Of a stretch of DNA of 64,000 nucleotides, positions 55,801 to 64,000 are shown piece after piece (within the stretch, counting starts at the first letter, position 1; each line of letters starts with the position of its first letter). The stretch lies in contig JAVHJL010000001.1 in the NCBI GenBank assembly GCA_036971715.1, positions 868,001 to 932,000 on the forward strand, given 5' to 3'. The stretch is from Arthrobotrys musiformis (Eukaryota > Ascomycota > Orbiliomycetes > Orbiliales > Orbiliaceae). The notes beneath the pieces are model-generated. The model was not told the DNA's origin and made no database searches. It worked only from the letters and a program-made list of their open reading frames with translations. Position numbers and translations under genes: made by a program.

Positions 55801-57637
55801 CATCAGCGCAGTAAACAACCGCCTGAGCTTCACTACTGTTGGCACAACCACTGAGACCTATGGCTATGCTGGAAGTGCGGGTGTACATGGCCTTATGACC
55901 GCTATGCCTGCGCTTTCGTATATGCAATGGGACTTTAAAGACCAACTGCAAGCTACTGCGAAGCAGATTGTGACTAATGGAAATACACCTGAAATAACTT
56001 ACTACGTTTATGACAACAACGGCCAGCGCGTCCGCAAGGTTACCGATCGTCAATCTCCACCCGGTCAAGCACCCACTCGCATGAAGGAGCGCACCTATTT
56101 AGGTTCGTTTGAAATATATCGCGAGTACGGGAATGACGGTACAACGGTTTCGTTAGAGCGAGAGACATATAACATAACGGATGACAAACAGCGGATAGCT
56201 ATGGTCGAAACCCGCACCATAGGTATTGATCCAGGACAAGCGCAGCTCATTAGATACCAATTTTCCAATCATCTCAGCTCCGCGACTCTCGAATTAGACG
56301 ATACCGCGCGGATCATCTCATACGAGGAGTATACACCATATGGTAGTACATCTTACCAGGCGGTTAGCAATCAGACCGAGGCCCCAAAACGCTATCGTTA
56401 TACAGGCAAAGAACGTGACGACGAAAACGGATTGTACTATTGTGGTGCGCGATATTATGCACCATGGATAGGAAGGTGGATAAGCGCTGATCCCAAGGGC
56501 GTAATAGATGGCACCAACGTTTTTGGGTATGCTAAAGATAACCCCATATTATACAACGACCCGACAGGTACAGAGTGTGATTCAACTTTAGCCACATGCG
56601 TTGATCCAACTACCCCTACGGATCGTGAAGAAAAGGCCCAAGCAAGTCTGCCCGAAGATGTTAGGAACGAGCCGTTACCACCTCCGGAATACGAGTTAGG
56701 TCCAAGGGGCGAAAGGATCCCGACTGCAGATTGGAAGGGAGGCCCATTGAAGCCAGTGGATCAATATAAACGTCCCATGGCACACGACCTGGCGACAATG
56801 GGAAACTATGAGGCTGCCGAGCTCGCGGAAAACTATTTGTGTGCCTCCTGCCACATTCTGACGAAGGTCAATCCCAAAGACTTTAATCTCAGAGGATATG
56901 TAAACTCGTGGGAGGAAGGCTATATCAAGGGCTTTGTCGAGATACCCTTGCAAGGAACAGTGGGCGCTGGGTGGGATCTAGCCGTTAGTGCACAACAGGC
57001 TTGGACTGGGGAAGCGACTGGGCTTCATATCAGCAACATCAGCAGCTACTTAGTATATCACCAGACCGACGAAGGGGTAAAACTGACAAACGGGCAAAGG
57101 GCATTGGAAGGAGTGGTTGCTGCTGTGGGGATAGTGTCATTGGCTTTTGGCGGAGCAGAAATTTTGGAGGCAGGTAGTTTGGGTCGTGGAGGGATGACTG
57201 GGGCCAATGTGGGCAGAATCGCCCCAGTCAGACCGATTTCCGCAGGAACAACTGCACGACTGACGCGAGCAATTGGGAACCGAATGAGAGCTCTTGGTAT
57301 TCCCGAGGAACACATCGGTATTCCTATGGACGGCGGGAAGGCATATAATCCTCTCGGTCAAACCGTCGGTTCCAACCAGATTGGTCAGGGGATTAATGTC
57401 GATGCAGCAATTCTAGGAGACTTCCCACACGAACCTTGGCCCGCTTTCAACCAAGCTAGTCTTAGCACTAGAGTCGATGCAACGATTGCCCACGAATTCG
57501 AGGAGCTTGGGACTCAAGCTTATAATCACCCTTTGGCACTTCAGCTCGGTCCCAAGACACAACTACAGATATCACCCGCGGCTAGAGATTTATTGAAGGA
57601 CATGTTGAAGAACCAAATCGGAGTTCCCAAGCCCTGA
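49838..57637 (+). CDS. Fused TcB-TcC component of a Tc toxin complex
   Basis: A single uninterrupted frame of 2,599 residues, with no intron in 7.8 kb. Residues about 40-66 carry the SpvB start (SIPKGGGAIRGIGEKFSANP). The TcB beta-propeller follows, with Ca-loop-like repeats at about 457-690 (DLNGDGHADI, DFSGDGLTDI, DIDGSGATDI). The Rhs/YD-repeat shell comes next (YTYDPIGNI near 1865, YTYDSVGNI near 1951). The Rhs core (RYTGKERDDENGLYY through DPTG) spans about 2185-2243. In bacterial TcC this core is an aspartic self-protease that frees the C-terminal toxin inside the cocoon. The last 355 residues are the hypervariable part, with a hydrophobic stretch and an AHEFEE motif near 2550. In bacteria B and C are commonly separate genes; here they form one chain of about the summed length. 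The TcA-like gene at 62312 is the likely partner. Confidence 0.93.
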   Translation: MLATKGIGDNSSKSDTLSDSSNRAQTGAVAAQTPPQISQPSISIPKGGGAIRGIGEKFSANPVTGTSSLSVPIATSPGRSGFGPQLSLSYDSGHGNGPFGMGWHLSSPTITRKTDKGLPQYKDAVESDIFLLSDAEDLVPLYKRNAKGDLIRDTQGDFVYDETDHDGYKIRRYGPRIEGMFARIERWTRKTDGDVYWRSITRSNVATIYGKDDNSRIFDPNPASAKRVFSWLICQTYDDKGNSIVYEYKAEDTTGIVSAQANEHNRTDNSRSSNRYLKTIKYGNRTPNRDDDWSIVDGNQLPEANWMFKVVFDYGEHDLNNPKPTDNATWACRQDSFSSYRAGFEIRTYRLCKRVLNFHCFPNELGTAECLVHSTDFSYEEDPVLSFITSVISSGYSRKPGLGQNDEYFKKSLPPVEFEYSKPPSPNRLAQLPVEEISYESLQNIPYGIDNTKYEWVDLDGEGLSGIFTAQAEGWFYKRNLSANNQITTDGNLQTIPKFGPIKLLNAGPNAYFDKAQFMDLAGDGQQDLVQLAGTLRGFYERTDDGSWENFATLVSWPSLDYDNPNLKFVDLNGDGHADILVTENEIFTWYQSLAEDGYGPAKQVSQPFDEEKGPRLVFADAAQSIYLADFSGDGLTDIARIRNGDICYWPNLGYGCFGAKVAMDNAPWFDKFDTFNQQRIILADIDGSGATDIIYTGGDGIDIYCNQSGNGWSEADHIPSNLHADSLSHVAAIDLLGNGTICLVWSSQLPGDNRQSLRYLDLMDGQKPHLMVRTTNNLGAETRVKYAPSTYFYLNDKDEGRPWITKLAFPVHCVQQIETYDHINRNRFVSRYAYHHGYFDGVEREFRGFGMVEQWDTEELGSLGANPALPSNSSTINPTLPPVHTKSWFHTGIFLNNQEVSRHMAREYYGASELDDTQFEQYMQTLLDDTVLPSVEMTTDEMRQAFRALKGSMLRQEIYSDDKSNLAGIPYSVSESNFKVELLQSQGGNRYSIFYTHSCESLSYQYDRNMADPRIQHQLTLDVDQYGNILKSVTVGYGRKIGLSPLQGNDKAKQEQLLMTYNENDLTNVIDNFDDYRTPLVSETRTYQITGFTPATDSPGRFTVSTFDTNDHDFAPILGLKEIPYEQESNPALKEKRLLSRSRILYRSDDLTKLLDVGKVESRALAGESYKLVFTPGILSTVYKRGGEDLIPDPTDTLGGLNTDKAGYIDLDNNGYWWTRTGRSYFNSDPNATAQLELAEARRKFFLAKRFVDAFGHSSIVEYDNHLLLPVKTKDALDNIVASVNDYRSLQPKLVTDPNGNRTEAAFDALGMVVGTAAMGKTTENLGDSLVGFRADLTETEMQQFFSNPKGPGTAVLLGNATSRIIYDLASFWLDVNNQKPTLSATIARETHASDPLPPGGLKFQVGFSYSDGFGREIQKKAQSEPGPLQDGGTVVNQRWVASGWTVFNNKGKPVRQYESFFDDTHDFKFANEVGVSPITIYDSIGRRVATIHPDHKWEKIVISPWQQDSHDVVDTVTHLNPKADKDVGYFLQDLQEADYLPTWYGARKNGQKGADELSAAIKAAANADTPAVTHFDALGRTILTVVDNGADGKYETRVNLDISGNRRELIDAKNRLVIRIDYDMIATQIHQSSMDAGERWTLNDVMGKPFMTWDLRGHEFRTVYDELRRPITNYFKEGSNSGLDQVVGRTVYGETENNPEAHNQRGKAILIFDQAGILTSGSYDFKGNLLDSQRQFSQEYKSTLDWSAAVPLEGAFYKTSTRFDALNRAIEMTSPDNSTYRPIYNEGNLLDQVLVNLRGEQDSNGDLKWQNFVTNIEHDAKGQRTLIEYGNGVRTTYSYDPLTFRLSHLQTARGSDSLQDLYYTYDPIGNITHIRDDAQQTIFFRNRRVEPSNDYTYDAIYRLIEATGREHLGQTNGQVNAPTPPGAFDGFPSLDHPGDGKAMGTYVESYTYDSVGNISSMKHRGSDPSAPGWTRTYNYNEPSQLDISAVNNRLSFTTVGTTTETYGYAGSAGVHGLMTAMPALSYMQWDFKDQLQATAKQIVTNGNTPEITYYVYDNNGQRVRKVTDRQSPPGQAPTRMKERTYLGSFEIYREYGNDGTTVSLERETYNITDDKQRIAMVETRTIGIDPGQAQLIRYQFSNHLSSATLELDDTARIISYEEYTPYGSTSYQAVSNQTEAPKRYRYTGKERDDENGLYYCGARYYAPWIGRWISADPKGVIDGTNVFGYAKDNPILYNDPTGTECDSTLATCVDPTTPTDREEKAQASLPEDVRNEPLPPPEYELGPRGERIPTADWKGGPLKPVDQYKRPMAHDLATMGNYEAAELAENYLCASCHILTKVNPKDFNLRGYVNSWEEGYIKGFVEIPLQGTVGAGWDLAVSAQQAWTGEATGLHISNISSYLVYHQTDEGVKLTNGQRALEGVVAAVGIVSLAFGGAEILEAGSLGRGGMTGANVGRIAPVRPISAGTTARLTRAIGNRMRALGIPEEHIGIPMDGGKAYNPLGQTVGSNQIGQGINVDAAILGDFPHEPWPAFNQASLSTRVDATIAHEFEELGTQAYNHPLALQLGPKTQLQISPAARDLLKDMLKNQIGVPKP

Positions 57638-58178
57638 GCCAAAAATTAACAGAGACACGACCTTAAGAATTCGAAAAATGCAAAAAAGTATAGCAGTTAA
57701 TTCTATTTCGCCCTAGCTCTAGTCCTTGACGTATGGCCCAATGAGAATACCGACCCATGCGGGGCCGACAATTGTATACAATTCTTCAGGTTAAATTTAC
57801 ATTGTCCTTATTACAATTAGGTATATGGGTATTACGTATTCGCATTCACAAACGTGCGTAACAAACCCTAACATGGCCGTATACCTATGAGCCGCCCTCG
57901 TGTCACTTATATCCTGCAATGTTGTATTTGGGCGGGGAATCAATTGCGACTGAGTCTAGGCTTCGGATGCCAGGACTGACTGAATTATAACTACAGGAGA
58001 TTTTCCAAGAGAGGGAAATATCATTTTTTTGTGGATGTTACACTACTTAGAGAGGTTCGTTGAATTATATTATAATTAAATCGTCGCGATCGTATCTGCA
58101 GCTAGTGCGTAATCGAATTTACGAAAACCTAACACTGGTATCGATTTCGTCTGTTCCGGACCTCCCTTAACCACTGTA
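57638..58178. other. Convergent intergenic gap
   Basis: Holds the 3' ends of the TcB-TcC gene (+) and the PAN-like secreted gene (-). AT-rich, no gene seen. Confidence 0.5.
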
Positions 58179-59525
58179 CTACCAAAACTGCCCAAATTTA
58201 TATCTCCTGCAGCCCAGTCCGTTACTCACGGCCGAATATGGTTCCGTTCCAGTGTTGTAAAAGTCGTAACTGTGCTTGCGGCATTGCGACGCCGCATTCG
58301 ACGACGCAATGATCAACTCGCATGTGCTGCGGAATTCAGGCTCAAACACCTCGTCGACGCAGTCAGGGTCGGGGCTTATGGCGCAAAACGGAATTCCGTT
58401 CCAAATATTCGATCGCCATACGGTGCCGATGCACGTACCTGCCTTTTTATAGGTGTGGCAAGCTACGCAACAATCATATGCCGTGCCGTTGCTCAAGATA
58501 ACGTCGACAACTTCCCCGCCTGCGCGATCAGGACCAGCATTGTAGACAGCCCAGCTATAAAAGTATTTCTGCTGGGGGCTCCGATTTCTATCGCCGCATG
58601 AAGCATGGAATGTTGCCGCTGGCAGAGTCGAAGTGACCGTTTTTAGATATTTTGTCGAAGTTGTATATCTCGTCGTTGTGAACCAGAGGTTCGAAACTAC
58701 AAGATTATCCACCAGTTCCGTAGTTTTAACAACCTTCGTGTTGAATTTAGTGACTGTACTTATAGGTGGCGTAGTCGTTTTTGTGGCCACAAAGATCGTT
58801 TTGGTTGTTGGACCTGTCCATTTGGTTGTCGTCTTCCAGAGCTCGATCTTGCCAGTCTTCGTGAGCAATGTCTTGGTGCAGGTTAGTGCCGTGACATGTT
58901 TACCCTTCGCATTTGCGACGGCGACTGGCTCCGGCTCCGGCTCCGGCTCCGGTGCTGGTTCTGGCTCAGCGCTACGGCGGTCGTGCTCGACTTCCAAAAC
59001 TGGTTCGTGGCGTTTCCACCCCCCAGGCGGGGTGAATCTGGGCTCAGTCAATGCGGCCTTATTGTCAGGATCTTCAGCTACGCCGACGAATCCCGAAGGA
59101 GCTGGGATTGTAATAGTGGGAGGGGTGATTGTCTTTGTCGTAGCAGACACCGTCACTGTCGCAGAGGGCTTGAGAATCGTGGATATATGTGTCACAAATT
59201 CTGTATGAGTCTTGCCACCAGCCAGAACCGTACGCGTAACAGTGGTATCCTTAGAAACGGTTGTATATCTTTGTGAAGTAACCGTCTTAGTTGTTTTGAG
59301 AGTGTGCGTAGATTTCGGTTTAGCAGTCGTCTTCCAACGAGTAACTGTATATTTTACGGTCTTGCGAATAGTTTTCGTGGTTTTGAATATCTTGTTCTGT
59401 GGGACAGCATAGCCACAATAGCGAGTGGTGCATGTTTGACTGGTGATTACCGTCCGGGCAGTAACGAACGAAACGAAAGTGATCAAGGCGACAACCAAAA
59501 GGTTGAGGCGAGAAGAGCCGAACAT
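58179..59525 (-). CDS. Secreted Thr-rich protein with Apple/PAN-like C-terminus
   Basis: Single exon, 448 residues. A signal peptide (LLVVALITFVSFVTA, to about residue 23) precedes a long Thr/Lys/Val-rich region made of imperfect TKT/TVT units (about 24-150). A Pro-rich linker, a Pro-Glu repeat (187-200) and a second Thr-rich region follow. The C-terminal 130 residues hold at least eight cysteines with DCCVACHTYKKAGTCIGTVW, the cysteine and spacing pattern of fungal Apple/PAN-like modules, which bind proteins or sugars. Likely a heavily O-glycosylated wall or extracellular protein. Lys-Arg sites (such as GWKRHEP) could be processed. It lies between the two Tc genes but is of fungal type; a shared role with them is not shown by the sequence. 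Confidence 0.68.
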   Translation of the reverse strand: MFGSSRLNLLVVALITFVSFVTARTVITSQTCTTRYCGYAVPQNKIFKTTKTIRKTVKYTVTRWKTTAKPKSTHTLKTTKTVTSQRYTTVSKDTTVTRTVLAGGKTHTEFVTHISTILKPSATVTVSATTKTITPPTITIPAPSGFVGVAEDPDNKAALTEPRFTPPGGWKRHEPVLEVEHDRRSAEPEPAPEPEPEPEPVAVANAKGKHVTALTCTKTLLTKTGKIELWKTTTKWTGPTTKTIFVATKTTTPPISTVTKFNTKVVKTTELVDNLVVSNLWFTTTRYTTSTKYLKTVTSTLPAATFHASCGDRNRSPQQKYFYSWAVYNAGPDRAGGEVVDVILSNGTAYDCCVACHTYKKAGTCIGTVWRSNIWNGIPFCAISPDPDCVDEVFEPEFRSTCELIIASSNAASQCRKHSYDFYNTGTEPYSAVSNGLGCRRYKFGQFW

Positions 59526-62311
59526 GATGTGCTAATATCGACTTTGTATCGGGGCAAAAATCGCCCGTACTTGAGGCAAACTACAAGATAACGAATGTCG
59601 GAGTTGGAGTGCTAGCTGAGGGAACAAAAAAAACCTGGGGAATTATCTCCAACCATGAGGCTTTTAACAACATTTTAGATTGTTGGAACAGAGGAGTTAT
59701 TGTATTCGGATCTCGGAACAGGTTAATGTGAAGTCACCAGTATCGATAGCACAGAAAGCACGCGACAAGGCTAAATATTCCTTGGGTTGCAACGAGGCTT
59801 GCACCCCATGACTGAATCAGGTATATATTAATAACAGTAAACTGATATTGCGACTTTTTCGCTGTCTGCGTTCGTGAAGAGGCTCACATTGATCATGAAG
59901 TATGCGCGCTACTCCCTTGGCGCCGACCACTGGATTGCTGGGCATTGTTCTGGAGCAGCTGGGCATTTCCGACTGCCAATGGTAACAGGCTTTGGCCGAA
60001 CCAGCGACAATATTGATGCATGTTCGCTAATTTTCTACGAATGCAGCTGGTCGGGGCTCCGTGGATTGAACCGCGATATTTCGATTCTATATATGCCTAG
60101 TATTATGATTATTGGAACGCTCCTGCGGAAATCTGGGGATTCACTTTGATGCACAACCAGGACCCTCAAATGAAGAAGGATTCACCAAGAACCCGTTGTT
60201 GAACGGGCTAGATTGAAGTCGCAAAAGTATTACGAAATCGTTGAGAAAATTATATAACAAACAAGGCAATGCAAGGGCCACAGCATGCATAGGTCGACCA
60301 TTCGAGCCAAATGCTCTAGTGTTTGGCGATTTGCGGGGTTATGTTCTATGCCCTACACCATTACCATACTAGTTATCGACTATTTCATTCGGACAAGGCC
60401 AGCCCAGCACTTTACAAGATTTGCGCAACCAAGTGTAAACTCGTTTTGTTGAAAACCCCAGGCTTTCCGACGTTGGCCAGCCTTTAGCGAGATCTCGGTA
60501 CCGTATTAAAATGCGGGCCTCGGCCCCATCCCCCTTCGATGCAACCAACCATATCGAGTAGTCTGCGGGGCCGGAAACCGCGATCCGGAAAGTGAAACGT
60601 TAACCTTGTTATGGATAAGTGAGTTTACTACTCTCGAGAAGCTTAACTCCTCGAACTCGCTAACTAGTGGATAGATCGCGAATCGATATCGTGGTAACTA
60701 CAAAACGCTAGTTACAGATATACGATCCGTCGCCTGCGCAGCTGCGCAATTGCTATATCGCGCGATACCAGTACTAACGAGACTACCAGACTCCCGCGCT
60801 TCAATGTGAAAAATTTTCGGTCACCCATTAAATCAGATATCCCAATACTTGGCCTGGGTGGCATGCCGGTAGGCAACGTGCAACTATGCAACTAACTACA
60901 CAGCATAGTCTAGTAGTAACCACGTAGTCAGCTGGGGACGCTCACCTATAGCGTCGACGTTCCACATTGTACGCGCCCCTTAGACTACGGTCACCCTTTG
61001 TGGGTACGAGACTAGATTGATCCCTAAATGGCCGTCGTTACACAATGCCAACTTACAACACACCGGGATTTGCCGTGAGGCCGTCAATTCACAGACCTTT
61101 CCTCCCGTTCAGCCTTAGTCTTGGAACAAAACGTTGTCCCATGATATGTAAGGTAGGATCTTGCATGGCACGATGACTCTGCATACTGAAAGCATCTTGA
61201 ACCCGCCGCCACAGATTCTACAACCATCGGCAAGACCCCGTCCTTGCAGAAATCCCGCAGCCGCAGGATATCATTACGGCTCGTATCTAGGATCGCTGGA
61301 GCGATGACGCATCGGGCTGAATTCGTGATCTCGAGGATCCAAAGAACGGATGGTCATTGGTACAAAGCATTAGCATAACGACATTTCTCACTCTTTCAAG
61401 CAAGAAATTGACATGCAGAGCAGATACAAGCTTTCAGCCAATTTCTGGGCAGCGCAGGTTACAGGATATAGCGGGGCGGGATTCTATTCGGAGTTCCCAG
61501 GGTCGTTCCCTTCAAGAAAAAAAAAACCTCCCGCATCTTGAAATCTCCCTCTGCTTCGAGCGCCTGAATTCGAGGCTAGAAATTATGTTCGTTTCTCAAC
61601 TGCAGCCCATCAGCGTGCATCTTATTAGGAGTCCCAAAATTAAATCTTGTCAGGCCATCTCAATGCCTAGTACGAACATGTACATGTGCGCCTTTAAATT
61701 TTTTTCCCTAAGACAACGAGTTACGTTATAGATGGATCCAGAACGCTCTGAGCCGCAAAGGTCTATTATTCATGTGGTATCCTGTCAACCCTTGAGTCCG
61801 ACAATATCATGTCAATCGGTTTCAGATATCAAGATTTCGCTTCCGGCCGCGGGATCAACCCACATAATGGAACGGTGCACACGCTGCTGCCGTCTTTGAT
61901 TTTGGTACTTCGTTGTACTTATCCATGTGGCTTTAGAGATCCTGCTGATCAAGCGTGATTTTCCAAGACGGGAGAACCTGCAGTATGCAGTTTCGTCTAC
62001 AGGCTTCAGCCGCACCCCGCCCTCGTCAGGACTCGATTCGATGCTGTCTGTGCACCCATATTCGGTAATGGTAGCAAAAAACACAACAATAGCGGTTGCA
62101 GTTTCGAAGCGCGATTGGGTAGGCCAAACTTGGCCTCTGGACATCCGATCCGGATTCTCCCTCTTCTTTTCAGAAAGCTTAAGACTACAATGCCTCGTCG
62201 AACTGCCTAATTTCAAGTCAATATATCTCCAAAGCTATACAAAATTTTGTTTGAAATTTTGAAACAAAAAAATAGATATCGATCTGGATCTCTAACTTGC
62301 GCCAACTCAAG
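59526..62311. other. Long intergenic region before the TcA gene
   Basis: About 2.8 kb without a supported gene. It contains a perfect 14-base palindrome (TGCGCAGCTGCGCA, near 60735) and overlapping opposed open frames at 61812-62262, which I do not trust. The promoter of the TcA-like gene should lie in its last few hundred bases. Confidence 0.45.
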
Positions 62312-64000
62312 ATGGATGGCTCAGGCTTCCTTCGACGGAAAGTCGAGTTAATACAATCCGTTCTGCAAAACAAAGATGCCCCCGCTATCGAAACCTTTGT
62401 TACCCATCTAGAAGCCTCCAAGGGCAATATTTCCCTTGCCCTTGATGCTGTCAAAGATGACTCTAAAGTATCTTTGACCCCAGAGAAAAAGGTAGAGCTG
62501 ATTGCGGAATTAAAACTTACCGCGGAGCTTGCAGATATTTCCGACAATAATGTCGGATTTGTCGAGGCGGCGCGGAGTCAGCGTGTTACAGACCTGACAC
62601 TAAGAGCTTTTGCTACCAATTCAAATCTTCGCGACATTTCTGAAATGTTGATGCCACCCAAACCCGTGTCGAATTTGGTGAAGAGATTGTCGACGTCGGG
62701 TGTGGAGGAGCCCCAATCTCCATCAGCGGCATTTAAAGATGCGGCCGTAGAAGTACGCCGCAAGTTATTTTTGCTGGAGCCTACTGGGGTCGTTATGAGA
62801 ATGATTAAAGACAACGAGATTGAACTCGAATCTTCAACCAGCGCTCACGTTTTCCATCTGCTCGATGAGCAACCTGAATTTGACCTCCGCAAAACACCTG
62901 TCACTAGTTTGATTGCCAAATCTACCTTGTTCAAAAACCTCCCTTCGGAATCCCAAGAAGCTGTTGAGACGAATCTCAAGACTCTTCAAAGAGCCCAATC
63001 TCTTTCACCTGCGCCAGAGACAATCAACCCTCTGATTAAGAATAACCTAACTTCGGCTCTTCATATCTCAAACATGTCGGAACGTGCTTTTGTCCGTCAA
63101 CTGAAGCCAGATATCGGGGATAAGGGACTCTCTACTAGCATTCACCGGCACGCGGTTGAGAGCAGAGTCCGCAACGAAAACTTTTTGGTTTCATCCCTCC
63201 AGGCAGTCCGTGGCAGCGGTCTAAGAGTGATTGATGGAGGGAACAGTAAAGCGAATTTTGAACTACGCAAAGAGTCTTTCAACGCAGCCGCTGACGGGGT
63301 CAAGACGCAAGTTAACCTCGAACAACTTTTCGGCAGCCTGGACTTTTGTGAATGCTCGGATTGCAACTCGGTGTATAGTCCAGCATCTTACTATGTCGAA
63401 CTTCTGGAGTTTCTTAGGCACAACAATCTAAGTGATAAAAACTCTAATACCGGGTCGAGAAGCATCAAGGGCACTCAATTAGAGATGCTTTTAAAGCGGA
63501 GGCCGGATCTCGCTTGCATTGAGCTTACTTGTGAAAACACAAATACCCTTATCCCATATATTGACCTTGCTCTTGAGGTCATGGAGTCTTACATCGTTCA
63601 TGCACCCGTAATAACGGCATATAACGTCCATGGAGAGACTTCCAACGAGCTTCTGTGCTCTCCTCAACATACGAACTTAGACGCGTATCCTATTCTTCGT
63701 TCTTCAGTCTACCCTTTGGATCTTCCCTACCATCTACCAATTGATACTATGCGAGTTTTCCTCCAGTTCCTCAAAACCTCTAGGCAGGAGTTGCTGTGGG
63801 TCTTCCGACCTGCTGCTGCGAACTCAACATCAACAACACCACCGTCTCCGTCCACTATCGCTATAGCTAGGGCTTATGATGCCGAGTTCAATCTCATTAC
63901 TCAAGAGGAATATGTCATTCTGACCAAGGAGGCGTTTTTGCCTAATATCGTCAACGGAGGGGGGTGTCAAGATCCCTCTGACTATGCAAGGAAGATCGGC
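62312..64000 (+). CDS. TcA-like toxin-complex pore subunit, N-terminal part
   Basis: Starts at ATG 62312 (MDGSGFLRRKVELIQ) and stays open for 563 codons to the window edge, with no intron and no stop, so the gene is cut off at its 3' side. The N-terminus is helical. Near residue 346 is the sequence CECSDCNSVYSPASYYVELL, and then TQLEMLLKRRPDLACIELTCENTNTLIPYID. Both are hallmarks of the N-terminal alpha-helical shell of TcA proteins (VRP1/TcdA group). In bacteria TcA forms the pentameric bell that binds the target cell and injects the TcC toxin through a syringe-like channel, with TcB-TcC docked on top. Bacterial TcA proteins are about 2,300-2,500 residues, so most of this one lies beyond the window. 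Same strand as the TcB-TcC gene, 4.7 kb downstream of it. Confidence 0.9.
   Translation, partial: MDGSGFLRRKVELIQSVLQNKDAPAIETFVTHLEASKGNISLALDAVKDDSKVSLTPEKKVELIAELKLTAELADISDNNVGFVEAARSQRVTDLTLRAFATNSNLRDISEMLMPPKPVSNLVKRLSTSGVEEPQSPSAAFKDAAVEVRRKLFLLEPTGVVMRMIKDNEIELESSTSAHVFHLLDEQPEFDLRKTPVTSLIAKSTLFKNLPSESQEAVETNLKTLQRAQSLSPAPETINPLIKNNLTSALHISNMSERAFVRQLKPDIGDKGLSTSIHRHAVESRVRNENFLVSSLQAVRGSGLRVIDGGNSKANFELRKESFNAAADGVKTQVNLEQLFGSLDFCECSDCNSVYSPASYYVELLEFLRHNNLSDKNSNTGSRSIKGTQLEMLLKRRPDLACIELTCENTNTLIPYIDLALEVMESYIVHAPVITAYNVHGETSNELLCSPQHTNLDAYPILRSSVYPLDLPYHLPIDTMRVFLQFLKTSRQELLWVFRPAAANSTSTTPPSPSTIAIARAYDAEFNLITQEEYVILTKEAFLPNIVNGGGCQDPSDYARKIG

Noticed and set aside
58633..59208. 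Plus-strand frame of 191 codons
   Set aside because: Mirror of the Thr-rich secreted protein on the minus strand; its own sequence is repetitive and Val-rich without domain features.
60728..60760. 14-base palindrome as a transposon end or regulatory site
   Set aside because: A single short palindrome with no matching partner or target duplication seen; not enough to call an element.
61812..62262. Opposed frames of 111-134 codons before the TcA start
   Set aside because: They overlap each other on opposite strands, are unrecognised, and lie where the TcA promoter should be.

Overview
This window comes from a filamentous ascomycete fungus. The genes carry short spliceosomal introns with fungal-type branch sites, and the housekeeping genes are fungal: ZW10/Dsl1, the small subunit of DNA polymerase delta, an Irc20-type SNF2/RING helicase, COQ10, a RAMP4/Ysy6-type ER protein, and taxilin. 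No bacterial operon structure was seen. Exon joins were worked out by eye and are good to a few bases at best. No tRNA, rRNA or CRISPR array was recognised.

Left part (about 1-24 kb), mostly conserved single-copy genes: a GH105 unsaturated glucuronyl/rhamnogalacturonyl hydrolase (+), an M16-family zinc metalloprotease of the yeast YOL098C type (-), a two-exon secreted protein with two copies of an NCHCS motif (-), ZW10/Dsl1 (+), POL31/POLD2 (+), an IRC20-like helicase/E3 (-), a small probable mitochondrial membrane protein (-), a RAMP4-like protein (+) and COQ10 (-).

Middle part (24.6-36.3 kb): four large proteins built on an AIG1/septin-like P-loop GTPase plan, with coiled coils behind it. 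Three keep a recognisable P-loop. The fourth keeps the surrounding fold pattern but has lost the P-loop lysine and glycines and has gained an N-terminal hydrophobic segment, so it looks like a membrane-anchored pseudo-GTPase. Two small secretory or membrane proteins follow, and then taxilin (41.5-43.5 kb) as an island of conserved sequence.

Right part (44-64 kb), an accessory region: a His-rich protein with a nuclease-like C-terminal domain, a probably frameshifted PD-(D/E)XK-like gene, and two components of a bacterial-type Tc (toxin complex) system. The first Tc component is a 2,599-residue intronless TcB-TcC fusion (SpvB, beta-propeller, Rhs shell, hypervariable C-terminus). The second is the start of a TcA-like gene that runs off the right edge. 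A Thr-rich secreted protein with an Apple/PAN-like cysteine module lies between them. In bacteria TcA is the receptor-binding and translocation pore, TcB-TcC is the cocoon that holds the toxic C-terminus, and together they form one injection machine. Finding both in one fungal locus, without introns, suggests ancient transfer of a complete Tc system. This is the most notable content of the window.
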